Assembly (NCBI GenBank): GCA_021812735.1
Contig: JAKAMV010000605.1
Coordinates: 1-6,480, forward strand
DNA length: 6,480 bases
Origin: Chloroflexota bacterium
GTDB lineage: Bacteria > Chloroflexota > Limnocylindria > Limnocylindrales > CSP1-4
Direction: 5' to 3'
In this document: piece after piece, positions 1 through 6,108 of the stretch
Position numbering within the stretch: the first letter of the stretch is position 1
Layout: the number at the start of each line of letters is the position of its first letter
Position numbers and translations under genes: made by a program
The notes under the pieces: model-generated
What the model was told of the DNA's origin: nothing
Database searches by the model: none
Seen by the model: the letters and a program-made list of their open reading frames with translations, nothing else

Positions 1-891
1 CTGGGCTACCCACTGCCGCCGTCGGTGTTCGGGGGCGGGTTCCTGTACTCGCTGGGCGAGAAGACCGTCGCCGTCGGCCTGATCCTGGGCCTCGACTGGA
101 AGTACGGCGACCTCAACCCTCAGCGCGAGTTCGAGACCTTCCGGGCCCACCCGTACATCAGCCGGCTCCTCAACGGCGGCGTGACCGTGGCCACCGGGGC
201 CAAGACGATCCCGGAGGGCGGCCTCGCGTCCATCGGCGCGCTGTCGGCGCCGGGCGGCATGGTCGTCGGCGACGGCGCGGGCTTCGTCAACATGGAGAAG
301 ATCAAGGGCATCCACTACGCGATCCGGTCGGGCATGTGCGCGGCCGAGACCGCGGTGGACGCGCTGGGCCAGAACGGGACGGTGGGCTCGCTCGACGGGT
401 ATCGCGCCAAGCTCGAGGCTGTGGGCGTGCTCGCCGACATGCGCCACGCTCGGAACTACCGCCAGGTGTTCGCGAAGGGCGGGCTCCTCCTCGGCACGCC
501 GCTGTCACTGGTGTCGTCGGCGATCCCCAAGCAGCTCGGCCACCACCGAGACGGAGCGGCGACCAAGAAGGGGGCCCGCCTCAACCGTCCGGACCCGGGC
601 CGCATGGACGGCGCCACGTTCGTCGCCCTGACTGGCACGCTCCACCGCGAGGACGAGCCGTCCCACATCACCATCAAGGACCCGGCGCAGTGCGTCTCCT
701 GCGAGGCCGACTACGCGAACGCCTGCACGCACTTCTGCCCGGGCCAGGTCTACCGCTGGGACGGCGACAAGATCGTCCTGTCGCCCTCGAACTGCCTCCA
801 CTGCATGAGCTGCACGGTCAAGTGCCCAACGCTCAACATCGACTGGGTGCCGCCGGAGGGCGGCGAGGGGCCGCACTACAAGCAGCTCTGA
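1..891 (+). CDS. Electron transfer flavoprotein:quinone oxidoreductase (ETF-QO), C-terminal part
   Basis: The reading frame is open from the first base, so the N-terminal FAD-binding half lies outside the window; 296 residues remain of a family usually about 550-600 long. The enzyme takes electrons from reduced ETF (fatty-acid and amino-acid dehydrogenation) and passes them to the membrane quinone pool through FAD and Fe-S. Visible here are the GGGFLYSLGEK stretch near the start, the second FAD-contact motif GDGAGFVNMEKIKGIHYAI (about residues 90-108) followed by SGMCAAE, and the typical C-terminal ending VPPEGGEGPHY. The tail has eight cysteines: C231-x2-C-x7-C-x3-CP, then C265-x2-C-x2-C-x3-CP. 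Mitochondrial-type ETF-QO carries four and one [4Fe-4S] cluster, so this version looks like a two-cluster, FixX-like ferredoxin fused to the flavoprotein. The identification is firm; two-cluster occupancy is inferred. Confidence 0.93.
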   Translation: MGYPLPPSVFGGGFLYSLGEKTVAVGLILGLDWKYGDLNPQREFETFRAHPYISRLLNGGVTVATGAKTIPEGGLASIGALSAPGGMVVGDGAGFVNMEKIKGIHYAIRSGMCAAETAVDALGQNGTVGSLDGYRAKLEAVGVLADMRHARNYRQVFAKGGLLLGTPLSLVSSAIPKQLGHHRDGAATKKGARLNRPDPGRMDGATFVALTGTLHREDEPSHITIKDPAQCVSCEADYANACTHFCPGQVYRWDGDKIVLSPSNCLHCMSCTVKCPTLNIDWVPPEGGEGPHYKQL

Positions 892-908
892 GGCAGCTCT
901 GGGCGAAG

Positions 909-934
909 CGAGGGCCCGGGCGCCCGGGCCCTCG
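909..934. terminator. GC-rich hairpin between convergent genes, probable bidirectional terminator
   Basis: A perfect 12-bp inverted repeat (arms 909-920 and 923-934, CGAGGGCCCGGG and its complement) with a 2-base centre lies 17 bp after the ETF-QO stop codon. The - strand gene ends at 997 on its other side. No T-tract follows on either strand, which is common for terminators in GC-rich bacteria. Its position between two convergent stop codons is the main support. Confidence 0.75.
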
Positions 935-996
935 ACGATGGCCACGCGCGCCGCCGCCTGACGACGACCTCCGCCACCCACGGGAGGCCGCCGGCC

Positions 997-2661
997 CTAC
1001 CGCGTCGCTTTGACCCCAAGCCACGCCATGACGTTGCGGGTGAAGCGGTCGAATGACGCATGAGTCACGCCAACCGAGTAGTGGCCGTCGAGGACGGCCC
1101 CGAAGATGAAGGTGCCGGCGTCGAACACTCGCCCGCCCGCGGGGGACGTGCGCACGGTCATGGTCCCGGTCAGGGTCGTGCCGGTCGTGAGATACGGCGC
1201 TGTCCCGGTCGAGATGGCGACCCCACCGGCCGCCGTCGACGCGTTGTCCGCTTCGCCCAACAGCAGACCCGACAGCCTGGTGCCCCTGCGCCAGCCGGTC
1301 CCGTAGAGGGCCCATGTGGGCGCGGCGGCGGTGATGACGGCATCGTGGCGTGTATGGCCACCGTCGACGATGCCCGAGTACATCGAGCCGAACAGGCTCG
1401 TTTCCGGCCGATCGACGACGGACGACCGCCACAGGCACGTGGCCAGGGCCGGCGTGGCGGCCGCCAGCGGGTCGGCTGCGCAGTTCTTGTACGACAGGAC
1501 GTCCCACGGGCGGGCATTGCCGTGGGGGCCCGCGACGAGCCTCGTCTGCCAGTAGAACGAGTTGGCGCCCAGGACGGCCACGTTCATGTCGCCGACTGCA
1601 TTCACGTGCTGGTCCACCCAGTTGAACAACGAGGCCGGCACGTACTCCGTGTGCTGGGGCAGCACCAGCACACGCGGGGCGGCGGCCGGCGGGCGCATGG
1701 AGAGGTCGTAGTCGGTGGTGTACGCGAGGGGGTAGCCGTGCGACTGGAGCCACACGAGGATCCGGCGGTCGTAGGCGGGGAACATCCCGAAACCGCCGTC
1801 CTGCCGATAGGGGCGGTCGAACGAGACCTGGTACGCGCGCAGTTTCGTGTAGAAGCTCGCCCCGCCCCAGTCGTTGTACGCCTCGTAGTCCATCACGGGG
1901 AGCACGAAGAGCGCGGCCGAGCGGGACGCCACCGGCGTCCGGACCACGAACACCGTGCCGCTCGAGCGCCCGATCGAGTCGACGGCATCGACCGTGTAGA
2001 CGCCGGGCCGCCAGCCAGTGGTCGGGATCGAGATCGTCGCCGGCCAATTGGCGCGGACTGTGTGCATCACGGCGTCGATGGTTCGGCGAGCGCGGTAGTC
2101 GTGCCCGGCGATGCCGGATCGCCGGTACACGATCGCCGGCGACGCACCTTCGCGGGTGACGGAGATCGCGTAGGACCTCGCATTGGTCGAGGTGTGCAGC
2201 ACGAGCTTCTGGCCCGGTAGGACAGACGGCTGATCGGGGTACACCTGGATCCGTCCGTCGTCGGGTGACAGGTACGTGAACGAGGGGTCGAGCCCCTCAT
2301 CCCCGTCATCGCCGATGTCGCCTTCCACGGGCGGCTGCGAAGCAAGCCCTGAGGGCTGTGGAACGACGGGGAGCTGCGACGAGGGCGCGTCCAAGGTGGC
2401 CGTCGGTGCCTCCGAGGCGGCCGATGCCTCTGGCGCCGGGAACTGCCACGAGGGCGCCTGAGCCCCGCCCGGCGAGGACAGCGCGACGACGATCGCGAGC
2501 GCGGCGGCGGCGATCGATCCTCCGGCCCATCTGCGCCACGGCGCGGGTACGCCGTCGTCCTGGGGCTGGGTCATCTCGGGCGCTGAATCGAGCGGCGCGC
2601 CAGGCGGCATGCCATGGGGCGCGGGGCAGGCGGGCTCGTAGCTCAGGGTCGGTTCCCCCAT
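997..2661 (-). CDS. Exported or membrane-anchored protein with N,N-dimethylformamidase beta-subunit-like C-terminal domain
   Basis: A 554-residue protein from the ATG at 2661. The frame stays open to an ATG at 2850, but the extra 63 residues look like translated leader. An ATG at 2574 would give a neat signal peptide: PWRRW, then a hydrophobic stretch (GGSIAAAALAIVVALSS, about residues 48-62), then a possible signal-peptidase site after GGAQA. Next come an Ala/Pro/Ser-rich linker with an acidic patch (DIGDDGDEG), a beta-rich Ig-like section (about 127-245, including PGQKLVLHTSTNA and GWRPGVYTVDAVD), and the large C-terminal domain (about 247-549). That domain shows SFDRPY, VWLQSHGYPLAYTTDYDL, VLPQHTEYV and AVLGANSFYWQTRL, the pattern of the dimethylformamidase large-subunit C-terminal family. 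Known DMFases bind iron through two Tyr and one Glu; Y340 of HTEY and E470 of GEAD are candidates by inference. Substrate unknown. No clear Shine-Dalgarno marks any of the starts. Confidence 0.78.
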   Translation of the reverse strand: MGEPTLSYEPACPAPHGMPPGAPLDSAPEMTQPQDDGVPAPWRRWAGGSIAAAALAIVVALSSPGGAQAPSWQFPAPEASAASEAPTATLDAPSSQLPVVPQPSGLASQPPVEGDIGDDGDEGLDPSFTYLSPDDGRIQVYPDQPSVLPGQKLVLHTSTNARSYAISVTREGASPAIVYRRSGIAGHDYRARRTIDAVMHTVRANWPATISIPTTGWRPGVYTVDAVDSIGRSSGTVFVVRTPVASRSAALFVLPVMDYEAYNDWGGASFYTKLRAYQVSFDRPYRQDGGFGMFPAYDRRILVWLQSHGYPLAYTTDYDLSMRPPAAAPRVLVLPQHTEYVPASLFNWVDQHVNAVGDMNVAVLGANSFYWQTRLVAGPHGNARPWDVLSYKNCAADPLAAATPALATCLWRSSVVDRPETSLFGSMYSGIVDGGHTRHDAVITAAAPTWALYGTGWRRGTRLSGLLLGEADNASTAAGGVAISTGTAPYLTTGTTLTGTMTVRTSPAGGRVFDAGTFIFGAVLDGHYSVGVTHASFDRFTRNVMAWLGVKATR

Positions 2662-2823
2662 CCAGTCGGTGTGCGCTGGGCCACCGGCGTGCCACCCGAA
2701 CGATCGCGTGTTGACCCGCCGCCCCGCAATAGTCCATTTGGACGTGACTTGGCGTCCTCGTGCCGGAATAGCTTCGCTTCGACAGCCTGCCGGCAACACC
2801 ACGGCTTGTGTCTCGTCCGGTGC

Positions 2824-2842
2824 GGATACACGAGATGTATCC
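2824..2842. promoter_or_regulatory. Inverted repeat GGATACA-N5-TGTATCC upstream of the DMFase-like gene
   Basis: The arms are seven perfect base pairs (2824-2830 and 2836-2842) around CGAGA, and outer bases 2821-2822 pair with 2844-2845. It stands in the 254-bp gap between the hipA stop and the start at 2661, in a locally less GC-rich stretch. It could be a regulator operator for the 997-2661 gene, or the stem of a terminator for hipBA; no T-tract follows on the - strand, which slightly favours the operator reading. A second small dyad, GTCCA-TT-TGGAC, is at 2732-2743. I found no convincing -35/-10 pair in this gap. Confidence 0.4.
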
Positions 2843-2915
2843 ACACGCATACGGCCTCAAGCCTCAACCGGAGCGAGGGGGGTGTCTTCCCGGAAGTTGG
2901 TTCCCCTGCGAGGCC

Positions 2916-4223
2916 CTAAGCCGCGCCCATCAGCCTTCGGCACCGCGCAGACCGCGCGGACACCGCCTTGACGAGACGGCCAGGGAGCCGGCTGCCGAGC
3001 GACGAGAGGCCCTCGTCCGAGGCGGCGTCCGACATGGCGTCGGGGGCCCGCCGGAGCAGGTCGACGACCCGGTCGTGCAGGCGGGCCGGGTCGACCGAGA
3101 GACTGGACGCGGTGGCCCGCCACGGGTCCCGGTGGGCGAAGAGCCGGTGCCCGTCGTCGAGCTTCATGGCGATCGGGATGTCGTGCTCCCGCCAGTAGGC
3201 GAGCGACGAGGTGATGTCGTAGAGGGGCGCGAGGCGCGCGTTCGGGCCCGACAGCAGCAGGGAGTAGTTCTTGGCGTGCGCGTCGCTCCCCCCGACGGCC
3301 CAGTTCCAGGCGAGGGCGTCCGCGAACCGCCAGACCGCATCCTCCGCCACGTCTGCGGGCATGACCGCCCGAAGCAGCGAGGCGATGCGCCCGATGCCCG
3401 GGCCCCCGTCGGCCTCGTACTTCTTGTCGGGGGCCACGCCGAGCGCCTGGCACACGTCCTCCTGGTGGACGCGCAGCCAGCCCTCCCCGGCGCGCCGGCG
3501 GTCGTACCGCGTGACGACGATGGCGCGCTCCCCGCCGAACACCGCCACCCTCGAGTCGGCGGCGACGAGGCCCGCCCGGCGGGCCCCGGCGAGGCAGAGG
3601 TGCTCGTTGACCTCCTGGTCGTACAGGCGCTGGTCGCCGAGGCTCTCGATCGGCGGCTTGAGAATGTGCGTCGTCGGGATGCGGCCTGTGGGGACGCCCC
3701 ACCGCCCGTCCTCGAACAGCAGCGCCGTCTTCCGCTGCGCCCCGGCCAGGCTGAACTGGCCGGCGGTCCCGTGCCGCCGCGACGCGTCGTCGCCGAGCCA
3801 CGCGGTGGCGTCCGTCCTGAGGATCCGGAGGCGGGCCCCGACCTCATCCTCGGACAGCCAGGCCACCGACCCCGGGTCCGACTCGAGGGCCGCGAGCCTG
3901 CCAGGGCGCGCGAACTGCACGGCGCCGGCGCAGTCCTCCCCGACGGGCGTGCCCAGCAGCGCGAAGGCTTCCGTCGTGGTCAGGCCGAACTCGCGCGCCC
4001 AGCGCTGCACCACCTGCTGGTTGTCGGGGAGCAGCCCCGAGATCCACGGCCGGACGGCGCTCTCGGAGTGCTCCCGCTCGACGAGCGGCATCGACACCGA
4101 GAGGGGCGTGGCGTCCCGCCGGGAGCGGTAGCCGTCGTCGTACGTCAGGCGCAGGCGGCCAGCCGCGAGCCGCGTGAGCGCGCCGGCGCGCACGCCGTTC
4201 ATGAGGACCGCCAGCTCGCTCAC
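2916..4223 (-). CDS. hipA: HipA-type serine/threonine kinase toxin
   Basis: A 435-residue protein, close to the 440 of E. coli HipA. The family phosphorylates glutamyl-tRNA synthetase (or another target) and drives growth arrest and persistence. The start is the GTG at 4223, which overlaps the hipB stop as GTGA and has GAGGAG eight bases upstream. Order of parts: N-terminal HipA_N subdomain (ELAVLMNGVRAG, then WISGLLPDNQQ at 60-70); the G-loop FSLAGAQRKTALL (157-169) with S158 at the autophosphorylated serine position; the ATP-contacting lysine in HILKP (K189); HQEDVCQALGV (253-263); the catalytic loop GGSDAHAKNYSLLL with D314 and N319; and the metal-binding LYDI (D336). No key residue is missing, so the kinase is probably active. 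It is co-transcribed with hipB; nothing else follows on this strand until the separate gene starting at 2661. The E. coli-type target is inferred only. Confidence 0.95.
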   Translation of the reverse strand: MSELAVLMNGVRAGALTRLAAGRLRLTYDDGYRSRRDATPLSVSMPLVEREHSESAVRPWISGLLPDNQQVVQRWAREFGLTTTEAFALLGTPVGEDCAGAVQFARPGRLAALESDPGSVAWLSEDEVGARLRILRTDATAWLGDDASRRHGTAGQFSLAGAQRKTALLFEDGRWGVPTGRIPTTHILKPPIESLGDQRLYDQEVNEHLCLAGARRAGLVAADSRVAVFGGERAIVVTRYDRRRAGEGWLRVHQEDVCQALGVAPDKKYEADGGPGIGRIASLLRAVMPADVAEDAVWRFADALAWNWAVGGSDAHAKNYSLLLSGPNARLAPLYDITSSLAYWREHDIPIAMKLDDGHRLFAHRDPWRATASSLSVDPARLHDRVVDLLRRAPDAMSDAASDEGLSSLGSRLPGRLVKAVSARSARCRRLMGAA

Positions 4224-4495
4224 CCTCGGTGCTCCTCGATGATCGCGTCGAGGTCGACGGCCCCGGCGGGCGCGGCGCCCCCCGGGGCCGCGCGCCGGGT
4301 CAGCTCGAGGTCGAGTCCGACCTCCGCGAGGAGGCGCAGCACGTCCTCGAGGCTCGCTCCGCCGCCGCCTCCGCGCTCGAACTGGGCCACCCAGCGGCGA
4401 GACATGCCGAGCCGCTCGGCCAGGTCCGCCTGCGTCAGCCCCATCTCGCGCCTGCGCGCCCTGGCGGTCGCGCTGATGTTCGAGATCGTCGTCAT
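4220..4495 (-). CDS. hipB: HipB-type Xre-family antitoxin and repressor
   Basis: A small helix-turn-helix protein of 91 residues from the ATG at 4495, or 97 from the in-frame ATG at 4513. I prefer 4495 because a weak GTGGA lies nine bases before it, whereas the same motif directly abuts the ATG at 4513. HipB normally neutralises HipA by binding it and represses the operon by binding operators as a dimer. The Cro/C1-type HTH covers most of the protein (RRREMGLTQADLAERLGMSR, then RWVAQFERG), followed by SLEDVLRLLAEVGLDLEL, the dimer-forming end typical of HipB, and a tail VDLDAIIEEHRG. A run of five glycines (GGGGG) sits between the HTH and the last helix, slightly longer than usual. The stop overlaps the hipA start by GTGA, implying translational coupling. 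Confidence 0.93.
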   Translation of the reverse strand: MTTISNISATARARRREMGLTQADLAERLGMSRRWVAQFERGGGGGASLEDVLRLLAEVGLDLELTRRAAPGGAAPAGAVDLDAIIEEHRG

Positions 4496-4520
4496 GGGAG
4501 GTTTTCCACTCATTCCACAT

Positions 4521-4538
4521 TGCGCAGAAAAGTGCGCA
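4521..4538. promoter_or_regulatory. Candidate HipB operator O1 (TGCGCA-N6-TGCGCA)
   Basis: Two copies of the self-complementary hexamer TGCGCA are separated by GAAAAG, giving an 18-bp dyad just upstream of hipB. A third TGCGCA follows at 4540-4545. HipB proteins repress their own operon through dyads of about this size (E. coli uses TATCC-N8-GGATA), so an autoregulatory role is a good inference, although the sequence differs from the E. coli site. Confidence 0.6.
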
Positions 4539-4544
4539 TTGCGC

Positions 4545-4573
4545 AGTGTGCAGAAAAGAGCTCATGCCGTCAA
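4545..4573 (-). promoter_or_regulatory. Candidate hipBA promoter
   Basis: On the - strand TTGACG (4573-4568) is followed after 17 bases by CACACT (4550-4545). The -35 box is good (5 of 6 to TTGACA) and the -10 weak (3 of 6 to TATAAT). A start site near 4538 would leave a leader of some 25-45 bases before hipB. Overlap with O2 and nearness to O1 fit an autorepressed promoter. The weak -10 keeps confidence modest. Confidence 0.45.
4547..4564. promoter_or_regulatory. Candidate HipB operator O2, diverged copy of O1
   Basis: This 18-bp element matches O1 at 15 of 18 positions, including the central GCAGAAAAG, and lies 26 bp away in the same orientation. Its right arm is degraded (AGCTCA in place of TGCGCA). 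It sits inside the spacer and -10 of the candidate hip promoter, where repressor binding would block RNA polymerase. Confidence 0.5.
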
Positions 4574-4724
4574 GACCCAGCGATTGGGCAGCTCACGGCA
4601 GGTCCGAGGACGCGGCAGGGACGGTCGAGCGCCCGGGGCCGGGTCTCCTTGCTCACGCAAGAGCCCCCACAGTCCGAGAACCCCGCCTGCCCGCCCTATC
4701 GGGCAATTGGTGGCCGCAACGCGT

Positions 4725-4765
4725 TTGCCCCAACAGGTGGCCATTCCGGCCAAATTCAGGGGCAA
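4725..4765. repeat. Imperfect palindrome, hairpin with symmetrical internal loop
   Basis: Outer arms TTGCCCC (4725-4731) and GGGGCAA (4759-4765) and inner arms TGGCC (4738-4742) and GGCCA (4748-4752) pair perfectly. Equal six-base internal loops separate them and ATTCC forms the tip. The right outer arm shares bases 4761-4765 with the next hairpin, so the two cannot form together in one transcript. Confidence 0.55.
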
Positions 4766-4787
4766 TCGGGCGGCCGGCCCGGTTGCC
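4761..4787. repeat. Strong 11-bp hairpin, alternative to the preceding one
   Basis: GGCAA-T-CGGGC (4761-4771) pairs with GCCCG-G-TTGCC (4777-4787) around GGCCG. The only imperfect pair is T/G at 4766/4782, which is a permitted G-U pair in + strand RNA and an A/C mismatch in - strand RNA. No T-tract follows on either side. Confidence 0.55.
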
Positions 4788-4816
4788 AGAGGAGTCTGCC
4801 GGTCGGAGAGGTGCGG

Positions 4817-5180
4817 TAGGCGCAAGTCCCTGCCGCGACTCCGGGTTCCAAGGCCTGCCGACTGTCGCCCGCGCCATTCGGGATGGGTTCCTGACCGGCC
4901 GCGATCGCGCGGAATCATGGCGAGGACTTGCGTCACAAGTGCTCGAACGCGGGGTCCCCGTGCGGCGGCAGGACTCCAGCAGCCCTTTGCGTCACGGTTC
5001 CAATGCCGGCAGGGACTTGAGGCACGACTGGTGTTGGCGGGGGTGCTGCCGGATCCCTCGGGACGTCCAGGAGGCTGGCTGCAGGGGCGCTGACGCAAGG
5101 CGCTGCCGCCGTTCCGCCTGGCGAGCGTACCGATGGCGGCCTTGAGGGCCGGCCGGGGCGTGACGCAAGTCCTTGCCGTG
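4817..5180. repeat. Family of six imperfect 21-bp repeats in mixed orientation
   Basis: A shared motif, GTGACGCAAGTCC-Y-TGCCGYG, occurs at 4817-4837 (+), 4916-4936 (-), 4975-4995 (-), 5005-5025 (-), 5090-5110 (+) and 5160-5180 (+). By hand alignment these match at 18, 19, 14, 17, 17 and 21 of 21 positions. The copies at 4916 and 5160 form an inverted pair identical at 19 of 21 sites. A half-copy (GTCCCTGCCGCG on the - strand) is at 4611-4622. Spacing is irregular and orientation mixed, unlike CRISPR or a tandem array. The function is unknown; protein-binding sites or a dispersed intergenic repeat are possible. Confidence 0.6.
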
Positions 5181-5184
5181 CCAG

Positions 5185-5234
5185 CCTCTCGCGGTCTGTG
5201 GGAGAGGTCCTCTACCAGCGCGAGCCCCCGCGAG
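5185..5234 (-). terminator. Nested inverted repeat after abiEii, possible terminator
   Basis: Immediately downstream of the abiEii stop on the - strand, CTCGCGG (5234-5228) can pair with CCGCGAG (5194-5188). Inside the long loop, AGAGG and CCTCT flank one base and form a second small hairpin (5204-5214); CCTCTC at 5185-5190 can also pair with GAGAGG at 5202-5207. The position fits an end-of-operon signal, but there is no T-tract and the main loop is long. Confidence 0.35.
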
Positions 5235-5235
5235 G

Positions 5236-6108
5236 TCAGGGTTTGCGAGCGGCGGTGCCGGGCGGCGGCGGGAGGACGGCCGGCAGACCCACGAGCCCCT
5301 TCACGCTCCTGATGCCCGTCAGCACCCGCCGGCGGGCCGTCTCGAACGTGACGCCCTGCAGGACTCGCCCGTCGCCCATGAGGTCTCGCGTGGTCTTGGC
5401 CGCCATCGCCCGCCGTGCGACCTGGTCGAGCTGCGCGGGATCGAGCACGAACTTGGTCTTCCCCTCCTTCGCCTCGTCGGCGCAGAGGAGGTTGAAGGCG
5501 GTCTTGACCTCGCCGATCTTGAGGGCGCGATAGGTCTCGGCGATGAACCCGATGTCGTACAGGTCGTTCACCGGGGGCAGCGGCATGGCGTTCCCGTCCT
5601 TGTCGGTGACCTTGAACACCCGGACGGCCTTCTCGGCTGCGATCGCCTCGCGCGACATGGTCGGGAACTGGAACCGCCTGCCCGTGAGCGGATCGCCGTA
5701 GTCGAGGTCGCGGATCAGGTGGTGGAGGGTCGGCGGGATGTTGCGCTTGCTGATCTGGATCTCGATCGTGCCCTCGTCGCCCGACCGGGGGTCCGTGAAG
5801 GCGATGTTGCGGATCTTCTGCGCCTTCAGGCCGGGACGGACGATGTCGGCGTTGCGCGCGTTCCACGCGTCGAGGGCGTTGAGCAGCGCCGCGGCGTCCG
5901 CGTCCGTGATGGCGACCTGCGACCTCACGTCGAAGTCCAGGTCGCGACGCGTCGCCCGGCCGCTGTCGTAGCCGAGCAGGAGGGCGGCGCCGCCCTTGAG
6001 AACCAGCACCGTCCGCAGCTTCGCCAGCCTCGGGTCGGTGGCGATCGCGTGGAGGGCGGCGGACCCGAAGTCGGTGTTCGTGGCCGGGTGGTTGGGCGCG
6101 GCCCTCAT
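5236..6108 (-). CDS. abiEii: AbiEii-family nucleotidyltransferase toxin (type IV toxin-antitoxin)
   Basis: A 290-residue protein from the ATG at 6108, which overlaps the upstream antitoxin stop as ATGA and follows a G-rich stretch (GGGGGG) seven bases away. An ATG at 6123 would add five residues but lacks this junction. AbiEii enzymes are DNA-polymerase-beta-like nucleotidyltransferases that arrest growth, and with AbiEi they can give abortive infection against phage; related MenT toxins modify tRNA. Visible motifs: KGGAALLLGY (38-47); the metal-binding RRDLDFD (54-60, with D57 and D59); a third acidic strand GTIEIQIS (E116); and the C-terminal signature with K160 in AIAAEKAVRVF and NDLYDI (181-186) where the family often has RDLYDL. 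The core motifs are intact, so the toxin is probably functional. The exact substrate cannot be read from sequence. Confidence 0.92.
   Translation of the reverse strand: MRAAPNHPATNTDFGSAALHAIATDPRLAKLRTVLVLKGGAALLLGYDSGRATRRDLDFDVRSQVAITDADAAALLNALDAWNARNADIVRPGLKAQKIRNIAFTDPRSGDEGTIEIQISKRNIPPTLHHLIRDLDYGDPLTGRRFQFPTMSREAIAAEKAVRVFKVTDKDGNAMPLPPVNDLYDIGFIAETYRALKIGEVKTAFNLLCADEAKEGKTKFVLDPAQLDQVARRAMAAKTTRDLMGDGRVLQGVTFETARRRVLTGIRSVKGLVGLPAVLPPPPGTAARKP

Larger units (their letters stand above)
4574..5235. other. Long non-coding stretch between abiEii and hipB
   Basis: About 660 bases without a supported gene. Every open frame through it gives Arg/Pro-rich low-complexity translation with no recognisable domain, and the frames run on into the antisense or shifted frame of abiEii or hipA. 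It holds a cluster of hairpins (4693-4787), a family of six 21-bp motifs (4817-5180), short palindromes such as CGCGATCGCG (4900-4909) and CGGGGTCCCCG (4950-4960), and a nested inverted repeat next to abiEii. No tRNA, rRNA, integrase remnant or CRISPR array was seen. It could encode a structured RNA or be a dispersed intergenic repeat. Confidence 0.7.

Noticed and set aside
882..901. Short direct repeat GCAGCTCTG spanning the ETF-QO stop codon
   Set aside because: Only nine bases twice; probably a small slippage duplication with no attachment-site or mobile-element context.
1060..2220. Open frame of 386 codons on the + strand
   Set aside because: Antisense to the DMFase-like gene, low-complexity Arg/Gly/Val-rich translation and no recognisable motif.
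2824..2842. Possible E. coli-type hip operator
   Set aside because: The half-sites are in the opposite order (GGATA...TATCC instead of TATCC...GGATA) and the site is downstream of hipA, not upstream of hipB.
4991..5010. GGTTCCAAT resembling a tRNA T-loop (also GGTTCCAAG near 4843)
   Set aside because: The flanking bases cannot form a five-pair T-stem, and no acceptor or anticodon arm is found at the right distance.
2808..5093. Open frame of 761 codons on the + strand
   Set aside because: It runs antisense to hipA and hipB over most of its length; its translation is Arg/Pro/Gly-rich with no domain, as expected for a shadow frame in GC-rich DNA.
4817..5180. Possible degenerate CRISPR array
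   Set aside because: The copies are in both orientations, spacers vary from 9 to about 80 bases, and no cas gene is present.
4562..5866. Open frame of 434 codons on the - strand across the non-coding stretch
   Set aside because: Its first third is a shifted frame of abiEii, which has clear motifs in its own frame; the remainder is low complexity and crosses hairpins and repeats.
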